The translations under genes were made by a program, and so were the position numbers. Below, piece by piece: positions 1 to 11,625 of a stretch of DNA of 64,000 nucleotides; within the stretch, counting starts at the first letter, position 1; each line of letters opens with the position of its first letter. The stretch is from positions 859,152 through 923,151 of the forward strand of contig UYJD01000001.1 of the NCBI GenBank assembly GCA_900618795.1, read 5' to 3'. The stretch comes from Cyanodermella asteris (lineage: Eukaryota > Ascomycota > Lecanoromycetes > Ostropales > Stictidaceae). The notes beneath the pieces are model-generated. The model saw only the letters and a list, made by a program, of their open reading frames with translations. It ran no database searches and had not been told where the DNA came from.

Positions 1-3000
1 TTGAACGATTGAGTCGCGGAAGCCTATCTTTCAAGCTGCCGAGGCGTTGAAGTAAACTTTGACGTCGCGGACGCTGCGGCAGACTTTCAACGGAAACACT
101 ATTACCCATCGGTGGTAGGTTTGGATTCTGTGCCGGATGGCTTTCTGGTAGAGCTCTGGCTGCAGCTCCAAGCCCGACAGCCACGCCGGGTCCAACGGCA
201 CCTCCAGTTGGCTGCTGCGCCTGTGTTTGCGGACGTTGCTGGAATTGGGCTGGCGGTGAATGCTCCGCTTCAGAGACATCTGAGTAGCTGTCACTAGCTC
301 TTGTCCGTCCTGCAAATGGATTTGTTTTCAGGCTGCTGAGACGCTTTAGAATGCTGGGCCGTCGTGCCGTCTGCGGTGGGGCAAGGGCTGCGGCGGGATA
401 CCAAAGGGCCGGAACGAGAAGTCGATAGCTTTCTGTGCTTCCTAGTGGATCCCCCTTCTTTATTTCACAATTCAAGCGGATATCAAGACCACCCTCGAGG
501 CTTATCTCGCCACCTGCATCGGGCAAATTTCCTTTCTTGGCGGCCATCTCACTAAGATTGGTAGGCCGATGGTGGAAGTGACTTACCGGACGTGTTGGAA
601 TGGGAGGTGCACTGGTATTGCGCTGTGTTTTGTTGAAGTCTCGAGCATTATCAGCCTCTGGGGGGAAGTAACTGTCATTGCCAGGGTCATCACGTGGTGG
701 TTTCTGTTGACTGTAGGGCAAGGACGGATCAAGGTCGTCTTTGTCTCGCTTGGACAGGGACATTCGACGTAGCATCTGGGCTGGCCTACTATTGCCCAAC
801 GAGAAGCTCCGTCGCGGACCTTGAGATTCACTCCCTTGAGACGCGGGGGTTCCTGGTTCTGAGGGTGTCAGAGGTGGTGATGGCGGAGGTGTAGTTCCAG
901 GCTGATATTCGCTGATTGAACACCAATTTCTCCTTGGCAGAAGCTTCTTGTTGTTTCTTTTCTTACCATCAACATCATGTGTGAACATCGGGATCATGTC
1001 TTCATCGGTCTGGTCGTCCAGGTGATGTACCTTCTTGTCTCGGCGATTGATAAAATCGGCCATCACATCAGTTGGAGGGGTATTGACAATGGCTGAAGAG
1101 ACAATGTTGGGCATGTATCGGTGATCCTGATCTTTTGGGATTCCCAGCTGTTTGTTAGAGTAGAATTGGCCAACTGCAGCAAGGTGCACGTCGCCGCCCA
1201 AAATGGTGATACGGACCGACTTCTCCGCCGCTAACGCCTGAAGCTCCTCTATGAGCCAGCGTCTCTCTTCTTTGTGATGTTTCGCTGTCCAATGATCGTC
1301 AAGGTCATCAAGAATTTCATAGCCACCGTCGAACTTGTTCGTTAGGTTTCCTAGCAGTCCTAGCCGGCCAAGTGCCTTCAAAGGATCCATGGCCCGACTA
1401 GTGAGGATGTTTTCGAGCCATTCCAAACGTGGATAAGCGATCGGAACGCCTAGCAGAACGATCAGATGCTTTGTCTCACTGTTGATGATTTCCCTTCGGC
1501 ATCTGTCCAGGACCTTGTCGTACGTGTGCTCGCTGAGGATTTCTTCCCGCATTCGCTCTGTTCGGCAATCAAGACCTAGAAACGCCACGTGCTTGCCGAG
1601 AGACATGAAAACGCTTCTGCTCAGATAGTTGATGTACGGCCCAGGTCCTGCTCCAAGAAGCCAACTCGGTTCATCGGCCTCGAGTTCGTCCGGGACGCTT
1701 TGATGCTGGAAAAGCATGTAGTATTTAAAGGCCACAGATCCGAGTCCGCAAAAGACCGGGCTAGACATGAAGGAATGGGGGTAGGAACCAAAGCCATGAA
1801 TGATGTCGTGGTCGTCCCAAATGTTGATCATCGGTATCTGACTATTAGCCATCCCAAAGAGACCTTGGCTGAACCACATCGAATAGCGATCCAGGTAGAA
1901 TTGTTCGAGCTCGTCCATCATCTCCGGCGTAAAAGGTGCTTGCCGTTTGTGCGCTGGGTTCTTGATTTCTAGCCATTCCTGGAATATGTGAGTCTCGGTG
2001 GAGACCCTGTCGTTGTAAATTTGGTCGCCGCCGCCAATCATGACGTGAAACGGTTTGGTTTGGTGAGCATTGAGAACGTCGCGCCACAGTGGGTCGGGTC
2101 CGCCAAATCCGCCAGGGTCAACACTTGTACTGAAACCGTTACAGCTGTGGAACATAATGTTCATGGAATGGCCACTTGCTGGAACCCAGAAGCCGACACT
2201 TGCTCCCTTGTTGATTCTGTATGCAATGCGCGCCTGCTTGTCGCCAAGCTCGATTTCAAGGTTGAATCGCCAGAACGTAACACCGCGCTCGGCGTGCAGC
2301 CGGACACCTCTGACAGATCGAAATCTGCCTTTGCTCTTCCCGCGGCGCGCGACTGTGTCAGGTCTACCTACGGGACTGTCACCCCCGCTCTCATCGGGAC
2401 GTCCATAGCCCGTTGGGACGTTCGCGGTCCGAAATTTCTCGTACAGGCCTGAGTCAGTTTCGTCTCTGGAATAGTCCACGCCCTCGTCAAAGTCTTCTGC
2501 TGGCTTGACATACACTGTAGATCCGTCTCTGAATATCTTTGGCATACCTGCCACTGGGTCAACATATTCAGACGGGAGGGCCTCGTCGCCCTCGTTAACG
2601 TGAGTAGGAGGCGGCGGGAGCAAGTCCATAGGCTGATGGAAAAGGCGAAGCGTTGGTGCAGGCTCATAAACAGAATCAGAGTCGAGAGTCACAATCATTA
2701 CGCTTCCTCTCCATGTTTCTCTGTCGCGCGCGGGCTGTCCCGCTGGTGGGGCAAGCTTGTCACGCTTGAGACCAGTATACCGCAGCAGAGGACCACATTT
2801 CATATGCAGCGGAGGATCGAAAATGGTGGGCTGGTTTGAGTCCTCATTTGCACCGTCAAAGTACTCTGTCCCGGGTGGTGGTTGAGACGACGATCTGCTG
2901 GTTCTTCTCTGCGACGTGCTCGGACTCTCCCACCAGGTAACAGCTTTGTCAGTTGAATCTCCAGGCTCCTGCTTCTTAGCATCCAAGTCTGCAAGCAGAA

Positions 3001-4789
3001 GCCGAGCTGTTTGCCCATGTCGCCATTCGTCCAAATGACGAGGCGCTGAAGCCCCTGGAGCAACGGCTGGCGGCTGATGGCGATGTAGATGAGGCAAGTG
3101 GTGATGCTTAGCGGTTTGCTGTTCTGGATCGCTCTGTGCAGTTTCCCCGCCGAACCCCAGAAGCTGCCGAGCTTTCCCAGCAGCTGGGGCCTGTGGCGGA
3201 AGTTCGTATTTTGGGCCACCTTTATGTGCTAGAGGTGCGTGGGCCGTGGAATCTTCAGCGGTGTTCAGCCGTTCCTGGTAAAGACCAGCCTGGGAAGGAG
3301 GTAAATTCGGGGTTTGGCTATCGGAAGCAGCCTGTTTCCTGTTGATCGACACATCGAATGGATGGAATCGGACGCCTCGGTCATCCGCAGAGCGACGTCG
3401 TTCTCCTGGTGCTATGGGTTGCGAGCTATCATAATGACGTGTTAATGGGTTTGAGTCGCCTCCCAACCGAGAAGCTGCAGAGTCCAGTGAAGCTCGTGGC
3501 CTTTGACTCTGACCATGACTGAGAGATCGGTCAACTCTGTCTGCAGTACCTGCAGCTGCAGCAACCGCGGCGGCAGCCTCAACTGGCCGTGGAATTCGAG
3601 AAGCTCGGTTAGCCGATCTTGGGGTGTTTGGGTCTGGTATAGGCGCTTGAGCGTCAGACCCAACTCTTCGACCAGATCCCGCTCGTGCCGGGGTGAGTGC
3701 TGTAGGATCTTCGTTCATAGACCGTCTTCGCGGACGAGTCTCGTTGGCGCCAGACCGAGTTGAATCCTGCTTCCGCGAGTCCACGACCCGAGGCGTCGCT
3801 TCACCCATTGTCTGGCTTTCGCGGCGCTCCCTTGCATTGACACGTTCTCTTGCACGTTGCTCGGCAGCCTGGACTCTGGCGCGCTTTTCCTCCTTGCTCA
3901 GATCGTTCAGTTTTACCTCCAACCTTTGAAGCGGAGAATGGTCCACGGCCCAGTCAATCTTCTGCGGATTCGCATTACCGCGCATCGAACCCATCCTCGC
4001 CGCTGCTGTCTGCATATCCTCGTCACCTCTGCCTATACCATCCTGGCTATTGCGAGGAGCAGATCTGTTCTGAGGTGAAGACTCGCCGAATGGTATACTC
4101 GTGGCATGTGGTGTCCCAGCTTGAGGCCCAGCTGCAGCATCTTGAAACTCTGCTCTTTGTGCCTCTACAGACTCCGGCCTGATTGCCTGTACAAACGGAG
4201 TGTAGTTCTTCGCAGCCACATTGGGTTCTGGTGTCCTTCCGCTCGGGAGATGCGTGCCTTCGTCCGCCAAGTCCCTCGCTCTGTCCGCAAAGCTCTTTAT
4301 GTTTGCCGCGCCATTGACGTATGGATCTCGGTAAGATATAGGTGGCCCTCGAGGAGCAGCGGGCGGCTCTGGTGCTTCGGGAGCCATTGGAGTCATCGGC
4401 GCGGCAGGGAGCTGTCCGTAATCGAAGTTCTGGGCGCCCGTATGTCCCTGACCAGCAGGCTTCCGTCGTCGAGAGCCAGAAGATCGATGCACATTAGCTT
4501 CTCCCCATTCATGGTCGCGTGGAGGTCCTGGAGGTCTGGGATTGAGAGGCGCGATCTCAACAAGCGGATCGGTCACATCACTAGCGGGATGCATCTGCGC
4601 CTCGAAGCTGGTCACTCCGCCTTGTCCGAGCGCTTCGCAAGCAGGATCCGCAGAAGCTTGTCTGTTCGACAGCACCCCGGTCACAGCGTCTTGTCGGATA
4701 GGAATCGGGCCCTGGAAGCTGCCGCACCAGCAGTGCTTTCCTTTCGTCAAGTAGAGACCGATTGTAAAGACCGTTGCGTTGCGCAATTG
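1..4789 (-). CDS. PhoD-like phosphatase domain protein, very long fungal form (C-terminus off the left edge; first exon unresolved)
   Basis: The minus strand is open from about 4,789 to base 1, giving at least 1,590 residues with no stop. The N-terminal part carries GLYLTKGKHCWCGSF (about 4,712-4,756), which I associate with fungal PhoD-like proteins. A long Pro/Ala/Arg-rich, probably disordered stretch follows (about 2,850-4,400). The catalytic part then shows GGGDQIYND (about 2,009-2,037), NIWDDHDIIHGFG (about 1,793-1,831) and ILGGDVH (about 1,186-1,206). These fit the metal-binding Asp/His blocks of PhoD-type metallophosphatases. A basic, Pro/Ser-rich tail then runs off the window. No in-frame ATG lies upstream of the conserved block before a TGA near 4,950, so the start is probably on a separate exon; a pyrimidine-rich CAG acceptor at 4,790-4,792 is the most likely junction. 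A GTAAGT at 581-586 could suggest an intron, but the frame reads through it. Substrate and location are unknown. The family call is firm; the gene ends are not. Confidence 0.85.
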
Positions 4790-5601
4790 CTGAAGAAGGT
4801 GGATGGGCCGTGAGTATTGGGGAAGCTTGAGGGTGGTGGTCCGCGGTGGAGAAAGCAAGCAAGCTTCCCGACTTTCCCAGCCACCTTGAAGCAACCGTCA
4901 GTCAACCAGGGAGCCCAAGTATCTTTCTTCTTGGCGACATCAGCTCAAAGTCACACACGCCGGGTAGTTGCATGTTCGAAACAGGCTCGGGTTTCGACAA
5001 CAAATACACGTGCTGCCTCAGGCGCAAAGCACTTGGGCCCGCGATCAGCGGGCGGCCTGAGCTTCACTTCCCAGACAAAGTCTCTTGATTATGCATGTCT
5101 CATGCATGTCTGGGTGGGCACATTGGTCTCTGAACGAGGATCATCTAGCGAAACACATACTTCATAAGCTGAACGACATATTCGACAGGTAAAATTGCGT
5201 GACAAATAGATAGACGCACTTTGAGTCTTTGTTCTGTCATTCGTATCTCACGAAGGCATGCTGGGAAATTGATTAAATCTACCCTAGGCAGTTAGGTCTT
5301 GTCACAAAACGTCTCACATGTGGTGCAGGAACAAAAACCTTGTCGGAACAGCTGAGTCGATCGACTAATGAGTCCCGTAGGACCACATAGACCCATCAAT
5401 TGTATCATTAAGTTACTTGGAATTCTCACTAACGATATCAAAAGCCGTTTCAAAGTCCCGCATGTCGAACTTTTCGTGCGAGTAGCCAGGTCGCTCCGTA
5501 CGCCAATGCATATGCCACTTACTTTGCCTCCAAAGTCCTGTCTTTAGGGTATCAATTCAGTCCTGCCTCTCCAATCAAATCAGACTCGCCTTCTCCTCGT
5601 C
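4790..5601. other. Intergenic stretch, probably with the 5' exon and promoter of the PhoD-like gene
   Basis: This lies between the 5' side of the PhoD-like gene and the 3' end of the kexin gene. The missing first exon probably lies here. Minus-strand ATG codons occur near 4,974 and 4,941, with GTGTGT and similar donors nearby, but I could not fix one model. Nothing else recognisable is seen. Confidence 0.4.
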
Positions 5602-8097
5602 CTACGCATGTCGTGTCTTCTCGCTCTCTGGTATCGGCAGTTCGTCCCTGTATCGTCCCGCCGGCTTCTCTCTGTGCTCAATGTCGTCATCTGAATCCTC
5701 GTCGTCACTATCGACAAGACCTTCCAAGCCCTCTTCATCACTTTCTCCTGCGAACGCGTCCCACAGTTCTCCGCCTCGTCTTCTGCCCTTACCGCGACCA
5801 GATCCTCTGGCGCCGTCCAGTTCATCTTCGGGCACCATCTCGAATTCGTAGTCGGCACGGCTGTCGGCGGCCCTTCTCTTCCGGCGCATGATGAAGAAAT
5901 AAATCCCAAGTCCGACACAGAAAAGAACGATCAGAACTAGAGCTCCTGCGATCCATACCTGTGTCTTGGCCGAAAAGGGAAGATGGGGAAATATCGTGGG
6001 GATGTTCATTCCAGACGATGTAGCTGCGGCTTCGGCTTCGTCGGTCTTGGCTGGCCCGGTCTCCTGGACAGTGTGGGCGCCATCCGAATTACTAGTAGGC
6101 GATTGAGCATCGGGAGTTGCCGATGCGGAAATGGAGACTTTGTCGTTAACAGGGCGCTCGGGATGGTCGGTCGGGTGGTCCGGAAGGCTGGTCGTCACTT
6201 GTGGTGCGACGATCGTGGTCTTCACTGCGGCATCCTCACGGTCATGATCATCGTCGTCGTGTTCGTCAGGCATGGGAGCCAACTCCTGCTTCGACTCATC
6301 AATGCACTCTCCCCAGAGATTCAAGCGCCAGTCGGTGAAAACGCCGGTCTTTTCGTTCTGAACCGTATCCTTGACGATGATAGTCCACTTTCCGACGGCA
6401 GGCTCTCCAAAATGGACAACACTCATGAAAGTCCAGTCGACATAGCCAGATGCGGCGTCATCACGACGGCGAGCAGTGCTGATGTGACTGACAACGCCAT
6501 GGGGACTGACCAAGTCGACACTGATATCTCCTCTCCGCGCATGCTCAATGTTCATAGTCACCGTAACGTGCTCGAGACGCTCGAAGTTGGCAGTCTTGAG
6601 CATGTCCTCGGTAATTTCGAACGTGCTGGACAGCCCCTTATCGCCTTGGGGTATCTCATGTCTGACATGCTGCCATGGGGACTTGAACCACGCCTGCTTC
6701 TTGACATTCTTCCAGTCTTTGGCCTTCTCGACCAGTGCCCATGCATCCAGCTTGCCGTAAGCAAAGGTGTGGCTGTATTTTTTGCCAATGTAGGTGTCTT
6801 TCCATTCGAGCTCGGACTTGTCGAGGTCGACCGGGACAGCGGTCTCGACGACCAGCCACTGCATGTCTCTCCAGCTCAAATCTGGTCGCACACTGAGGGC
6901 AAGAGCAAAGACGCCAGCACCAAGCGGCGCCGCAGCCGATGTTCCACCGTGCCCATTATAGCACTGATCAACACCGACATCCGTAGTGTGGATAGCATCG
7001 CCGCTACCGCTGCTGTATGCTATGACAAGAGCAGCCGAACACTTCTCGGAGTAGTACGGATGCTTATTTTCGCGATCAATAGCTCCAACCGTAATGGAGT
7101 AGATGCTGTTCGTGTAACCATCGAAGTTGCAGTTGTCTTCCGATGCGGCGCCATTGCCGGCAGCGTATACGAAGATGTTTCCCAAGCCCCTTCTTCCCTG
7201 CTGGATGGCCTTTAACATGGCGCCCTGGATCAAGGCGCTGGGAGCCTCCATAGACATGCCGTCATCTGGCGGTCCCCATGAGCAGGAGTAGATGTCGTTC
7301 AGGTCCATCTTGTAGTTGATTGCCAGAGCTTCCTCTTCGTCACTTATAGGTTTACTCAATATGCGCACCCCTGAGATTTTCGAGTCGTAGGCCAGCCCGA
7401 CACCGCAGACATTGTTCCTCGCAGCAGCGACCTCGCCGGCGCAGCGCGTCCCATGACGATCGTCGCTCAGTTCAGGCTTCGGCTCTTCGTCGTGGTCGTT
7501 GAAGTCGTAAGATCCTTCGGCGAAGTAGTTGTCTTTGAGATCGTCGCTGTACATGTCCAAGCCATCGTCGACAATACAGACGGTGACATTCTTGCCGGTG
7601 ATTTTGTCCAGCCACAAGCCGGTCACATTTACATCGTTGCCTGGCTGGGCTGCATTGAATATGTGCCATTGTTCGTCAAAAATGGGGTCTGTAATCGCAA
7701 GGCGCCTTTTAATGTCCACGCGCAAGGCGGCAAGTTTCTCATCATCCTTGTGAACTGCCAGTCCTTGCCGGCCAACGAGATCAGGTATGTAGGCTGGCTC
7801 TCTCTTGACATGGCGTTTCCGAAGCTGGGACTTTTGCGACCATAAGATGCTGTGATCCCGTTTCCGTAGGCCATGTAAGGGGTCCTTGCCCTTCTTGCAT
7901 GAAAAGTGGTGGAAGGTGTCGACGACCTCGCCAATGTAGTCGAGGCCTAACTGATCGGCAACGGCGAGAGGAGATTGCTGGCGGTCGAGTTGGAAAGTGT
8001 AATAATCATGCGTGTCGAAGTTGCGTGTGCTGAGGTGTGCAGGGGTTAGGGATGCCAGACTGGAACCAGCCAGCGCCAGCATTAACGAAAGACGCAT
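5602..8097 (-). CDS. KEX2: Kexin, Golgi subtilisin-like proprotein convertase
   Basis: This single-exon frame of 831 residues encodes a type I membrane serine protease that cleaves secretory precursors after Lys-Arg or Arg-Arg in the late Golgi. Residues 1-17 look like a signal peptide. A propeptide with dibasic sites follows (LRKR to residue 95, VKR to residue 99). The S8 domain has catalytic Asp177 (IVDDGLD), His215 (DRHGTRCAG), oxyanion Asn315 (YAAGNGA) and Ser387 (GHGGTSAAAP), close to the spacing known for yeast Kex2. A P/Homo B domain covers roughly residues 470-630. A Ser/Thr/Pro- and Asp-rich stalk leads to one membrane segment at about 714-737 (VWIAGALVLIVLFCVGLGIY). The cytosolic tail of 94 residues is basic then acidic and contains YEFEMV-type sorting candidates. 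The frame extends upstream to 8,277 but without an ATG, so the ATG at 8,097, which directly begins the signal peptide, is chosen. Confidence 0.97.
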   Translation of the reverse strand: MRLSLMLALAGSSLASLTPAHLSTRNFDTHDYYTFQLDRQQSPLAVADQLGLDYIGEVVDTFHHFSCKKGKDPLHGLRKRDHSILWSQKSQLRKRHVKREPAYIPDLVGRQGLAVHKDDEKLAALRVDIKRRLAITDPIFDEQWHIFNAAQPGNDVNVTGLWLDKITGKNVTVCIVDDGLDMYSDDLKDNYFAEGSYDFNDHDEEPKPELSDDRHGTRCAGEVAAARNNVCGVGLAYDSKISGVRILSKPISDEEEALAINYKMDLNDIYSCSWGPPDDGMSMEAPSALIQGAMLKAIQQGRRGLGNIFVYAAGNGAASEDNCNFDGYTNSIYSITVGAIDRENKHPYYSEKCSAALVIAYSSGSGDAIHTTDVGVDQCYNGHGGTSAAAPLGAGVFALALSVRPDLSWRDMQWLVVETAVPVDLDKSELEWKDTYIGKKYSHTFAYGKLDAWALVEKAKDWKNVKKQAWFKSPWQHVRHEIPQGDKGLSSTFEITEDMLKTANFERLEHVTVTMNIEHARRGDISVDLVSPHGVVSHISTARRRDDAASGYVDWTFMSVVHFGEPAVGKWTIIVKDTVQNEKTGVFTDWRLNLWGECIDESKQELAPMPDEHDDDDHDREDAAVKTTIVAPQVTTSLPDHPTDHPERPVNDKVSISASATPDAQSPTSNSDGAHTVQETGPAKTDEAEAAATSSGMNIPTIFPHLPFSAKTQVWIAGALVLIVLFCVGLGIYFFIMRRKRRAADSRADYEFEMVPEDELDGARGSGRGKGRRRGGELWDAFAGESDEEGLEGLVDSDDEDSDDDIEHREKPAGRYRDELPIPESEKTRHA

Positions 8098-8901
8098 GGT
8101 GCTGGTACTGGAGTCTGTGTAGAGGAAGGAGAGAAATGGTGTTGTCCAAGTTGCGGACTTGAAAGGGGATGGTGAAAGTAATACTAGTAGTTTAAAATTG
8201 TAGAGTAACGGTACGGTGGAGGCCAGCAGCGGCGCTTGGCGGTTGCGACCAGCCCGGGAGGGCCCTTGAAGACGCAACGCTCGGGCCGCACTTCGTTCGC
8301 TCTGGGGGCACGATTTGGGGGGCTTTGGGAAGCCGCGTGGCCGGATCGTCTCCGAACTCTATTCGACCCAGTCGTTCTTACAAAGGGTCAAAGGCTGAAT
8401 CGTAGCACTGATCAGGCCGTTTTAGTCATTCAACATGCACGCAAAACCTGCATCGTTGGGCACATTATAGTTCGAAGTTGATGGTTCTTGGATTCGGCTG
8501 TCCAAGATTGGAGTATTATACTTGAATCTGCTTCCTTGAAGTCGAATCTGGACGATCCTGCTGAATACTACTAGTAGTAGCTGGCAACGAGCTGCGACTG
8601 CCGTCACGCGACAACGATTTCACCTGACGAAAGGAGACGCAAACCCCCCCCCCAAACTAGCCTCGAACACATATATGCCTTCTTTATGCGGTCTCGAATC
8701 CTTCTATTTGGGCAGTTCGTATCGTAAGGTAGGCAGGCTCACCTCACACGTCATCCAAGGAAAGCTATTGGCAGAAGTTGCAGCTGGGTCCTACGCAGCA
8801 GCCTCGGCGCAGTCAGAAGGGACGTGGTCGACGTCGGGACGCAGTGGTCCGAAAACATCATCACTTGATAACATAAATACATCGATTCAATCCGTAGTGC
8901 A
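8098..8901. other. Intergenic: KEX2 promoter and ERV46 3' flank
   Basis: About 0.8 kb between two minus-strand genes. It holds the 5' flank of the kexin gene, with a CTAGTAG-rich patch near 8,180-8,190 and 8,569-8,580, and a run of ten C at 8,644-8,653. No gene is visible. Confidence 0.6.
8644..8653. repeat. Homopolymer run of ten C
   Basis: An uninterrupted C10 tract in the KEX2 to ERV46 intergenic region. It may reflect slippage or a sequencing length ambiguity; no function is suggested. Confidence 0.9.
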
Positions 8902-10255
8902 CTATTGTGAGTGCAGCTTCTTGATCCTGTTCACACTTTCGAACAGGCCCCGATCCACGGCAGCAGCAACTGTAAGAGTACCACCCACAACGGCACACAC
9001 GCCGGTCAAGAAGCCGAGGAATGATTTGGAACGCTCTTCCCTGTTGATAACCTTCATCGGCGAAATGTCCTGTCGCCTGTTAGCACACTTTCAAGGTCCG
9101 AATACATTCAGTACTCACGTAGGAGAAGAAGACGCCGGGAATACCACCTTGCGCATGCAGACGCTCTTGATGGCCCTCAGCAGCATCGTTGCCACCACCC
9201 AGATTGCGCTTGTGACTAGTGACCGAGTATTGGTGAGTTTCAAGGCTGCCATCCTCGTTGAATCCGTGCTCGCCGAGAGGGGGGGCCCATTCTTCGCGAG
9301 CTCGGCCGATGGTCTTTTGCTTGCTGAGAGGTAGATACGATGTGCTGACCACTTTGACAAAGTACATGTAGTTGTACTCTGCCTCCGCAGTGTGCTGCTC
9401 CGTACCCTCCAGCGGGTTACCATGATGATCAGTCCAGGCCAGGTTTCCTCCAATCTTCTTGGTCAGCTCTGGCGGGATCTGCGGGCCAAACCGGAGTTCG
9501 TGGATCTTGTGTGTGAAAGTGTGTTTGTGCTCGGCCGGGACGTTACGGTAGTTGTTCAGATCGTGCACGTGCATGGCACCGTTCGTGAACGAGCGACCAG
9601 GTGCAATGTGGAAGTTGCCCACGACCTTGTTCACGCGCAGACCTCCCTCAATGCGACATCCCTCGCTTCTTTGCTGGTCCAGTTTCTCGCCATAATGTTC
9701 TCGTTCACACTGCTCGACGCCCTCGCCACGCTCGAAGGCCCAGGACATGCCGGCATATGCATCGCGCACCTCGTCACAGGTATTGCAGCAGCCAGCCTTC
9801 GTTGCCGAGCCTGGTGCCCTAGCTCCGTAACATTCTCCGCAGTAGTCGGGGCTCAAATGAGCAGCATCGTCTTCGGCATGGATGTCGTATTTCTTCGTAT
9901 CCAGCACCTTGCTTCCCTCCTTCTCGGACGTGAGTCGGACCTTGTTGATACCCTGAACGAGACCGGTCTGTAGCTCTCCGGATACGTCCATTACGTCCAG
10001 GGTCAACAGCTCGCATGGGATTCTTGGGAAGCTGATGTTCAGATGTATCTCCATGCGCTCGCCTCTCGAATTGTCAACAATCAACTCTGGTCGCACCGTG
10101 ATCCGTCTGTAGTCTGCCCATTCTCCCCATGTCAACCAGAGTACAACAAGCAACGAAACAATCGTGACAATGCCCCCGGAGGTCGTTCGTATCCTGGCAT
10201 CTTCTACCGTTTTTGTGAAAGCGTCCAGGCGGGTGAACCGCGATTTGGCGGGCAT
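8902..10255 (-). CDS. ERV46: COPII vesicle cargo receptor Erv46 (ERGIC3 family), two exons
   Basis: The protein cycles between ER and Golgi with Erv41 and retrieves or exports cargo. Exon 1 is 10,255-9,119 (379 codons) and exon 2 is 9,069-8,902 (55 codons plus TAG), 434 residues in all, close to yeast Erv46. The intron at 9,118-9,070 is 49 bases, with a GTGAGT donor, GCTAAC branch and ACAG acceptor, and phase 0 on both sides. The N-terminus DAFTKTVEDARIRTTSGG precedes the first membrane segment (about 28-45). The luminal domain has the family cysteine cluster (CGECYGA ... GCCNTCDEV) and a GGIPGVFFSYDISPMKV junction that spans the splice site. The second membrane segment is FLGFLTGVCAVVGGTLTVAA. 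The C-terminus ends in IKKLHSQ. The splice model restores the conserved family ending, so I am confident in it. Confidence 0.95.
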
Positions 10256-11625
10256 ACTGCCAATGTCCTCCTCTTAGTGCATCAATTGGGATGGACTGGG
10301 CACAGTGATAGACACCTGGGTTCCTATATCAAGGGTGGACTGTTGGGGGAATTGCGAGTTGGCGGCGAGCGCGGTGACTGCTGATCGGGGAGAATCGATG
10401 GCAGTAGATAGTAAAAGGGCAATGGAGGAAAGCAAGCGAGAGAAGGGCAAAGCGCCGACGTCGAGCTGCTAGAGTTCTAAAGCGAGTGAAAGACTGCGGA
10501 GCAGCAATGACCAAGGTGGAACTGCGGGTAATGCCACGCGCAATTCTGGACACTTTGTTCTTTATTCCCAGACGTGTGGACGGAGTGGAGACCGCACAGA
10601 CCCGCCCCTGCATCACCCTCTCCACACCAGCAAATCCTGAGGTATCACCTTGATTGCAGGACTACTTCCAGCATTATTCGAAGACTATTCTATCGATGAG
10701 CGCATTGACGTACCTCACGGACTGCACGTGAGGCCCCCGACTATGCACGCAAGTGCCCAATATCAAATTACTGCTTTGTGAATTATCTTAGAATTTGCAG
10801 CATCGAGGGCGTCCAGTTTTGGACAAGTAGCCGAAAAGGACCGGGCTGTCGGACTCAAGATTGCCCATAACGTCGAGAGCGGAAAGCTCAAACTTATCGG
10901 AATCCTTGGATTTGTCCAAATACGATGGAACGTTGAAAGTTAATAGGTAGTGTGAGAACAACGTCGAATCAGAATACTCTCTCCACGTGCGAGAATTGAG
11001 TACGCTGATTCTGGAGCTGACTCGTTAGACCATATCAGGCAAAAACCTTGTATGGTAATACTGGTATGTCACTCCAGTCTTCCATGGTGAGGACCCAGCC
11101 AAGTACCTGGTTAAGTACCTTGCTAATTAGCCAACGAAGGACTAAAGCATATACTTGATATCTTATCGACGTTGAGACTTCAATATGCGTATGATATGAT
11201 AGTTGCATCACGCAGTAGGCCGGCGGGCAGGCAGAGACTTCTTTCTACCGGCCTTGCATCGGATTATTCGGGTCGGTCGGCCGACAAGCCCCGATACATC
11301 CCCTTCGACGGCCGAAGTATGCTAGATACGTACAATCACTGGCGAAAGCCTGGCGGGCAAACAGCATTATGCGAGCCGTATTTAAAGGACCGTGTCAAGT
11401 CCACGAGGCTTGCCAGCCTTCCGTTATCGCTAGCGCCCTCCACTGTCGACCTGTCGATTGCAAGCACACCCAATCGTTCATTCCCGTTCATATCGTCTTG
11501 CTAGGAAATCTACAGCACTGTTCAAACAATCATCCAACTGACATGTGGGTTATTAAAAATCTGAGCCTCTGATTTCGGAAACCTAGTATCTTTCTTCTTG
11601 ACTACAGGTAGTCTTCTCGCTCATC
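10256..11625. promoter_or_regulatory. Divergent promoter region between ERV46 and the FAD monooxygenase
   Basis: This 1.37 kb stretch separates two genes transcribed away from each other. A TATTTAAAG box lies at about 11,379-11,387, some 240 bases upstream of the monooxygenase ATG. A perfect palindrome GTCGGCCGAC lies at 11,276-11,285 inside a CGG-rich patch. Inverted CGG triplets are the usual half-sites of Zn2Cys6 regulators, so this is a candidate operator, but nothing shows it is used. Confidence 0.35.

Noticed and set aside
548-586. GTAAGT...GTGAG 39-base intron in the PhoD-like gene
   Set aside because: The interval is 13 codons in frame without a stop and reads HRPTNLSEM, which looks like native coding sequence; 39 bases is also shorter than the other introns here.
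5983-7215. 410-codon plus-strand frame opposite the kexin gene
   Set aside because: It is antisense to a highly conserved protease domain and has no recognisable features; a shadow frame.
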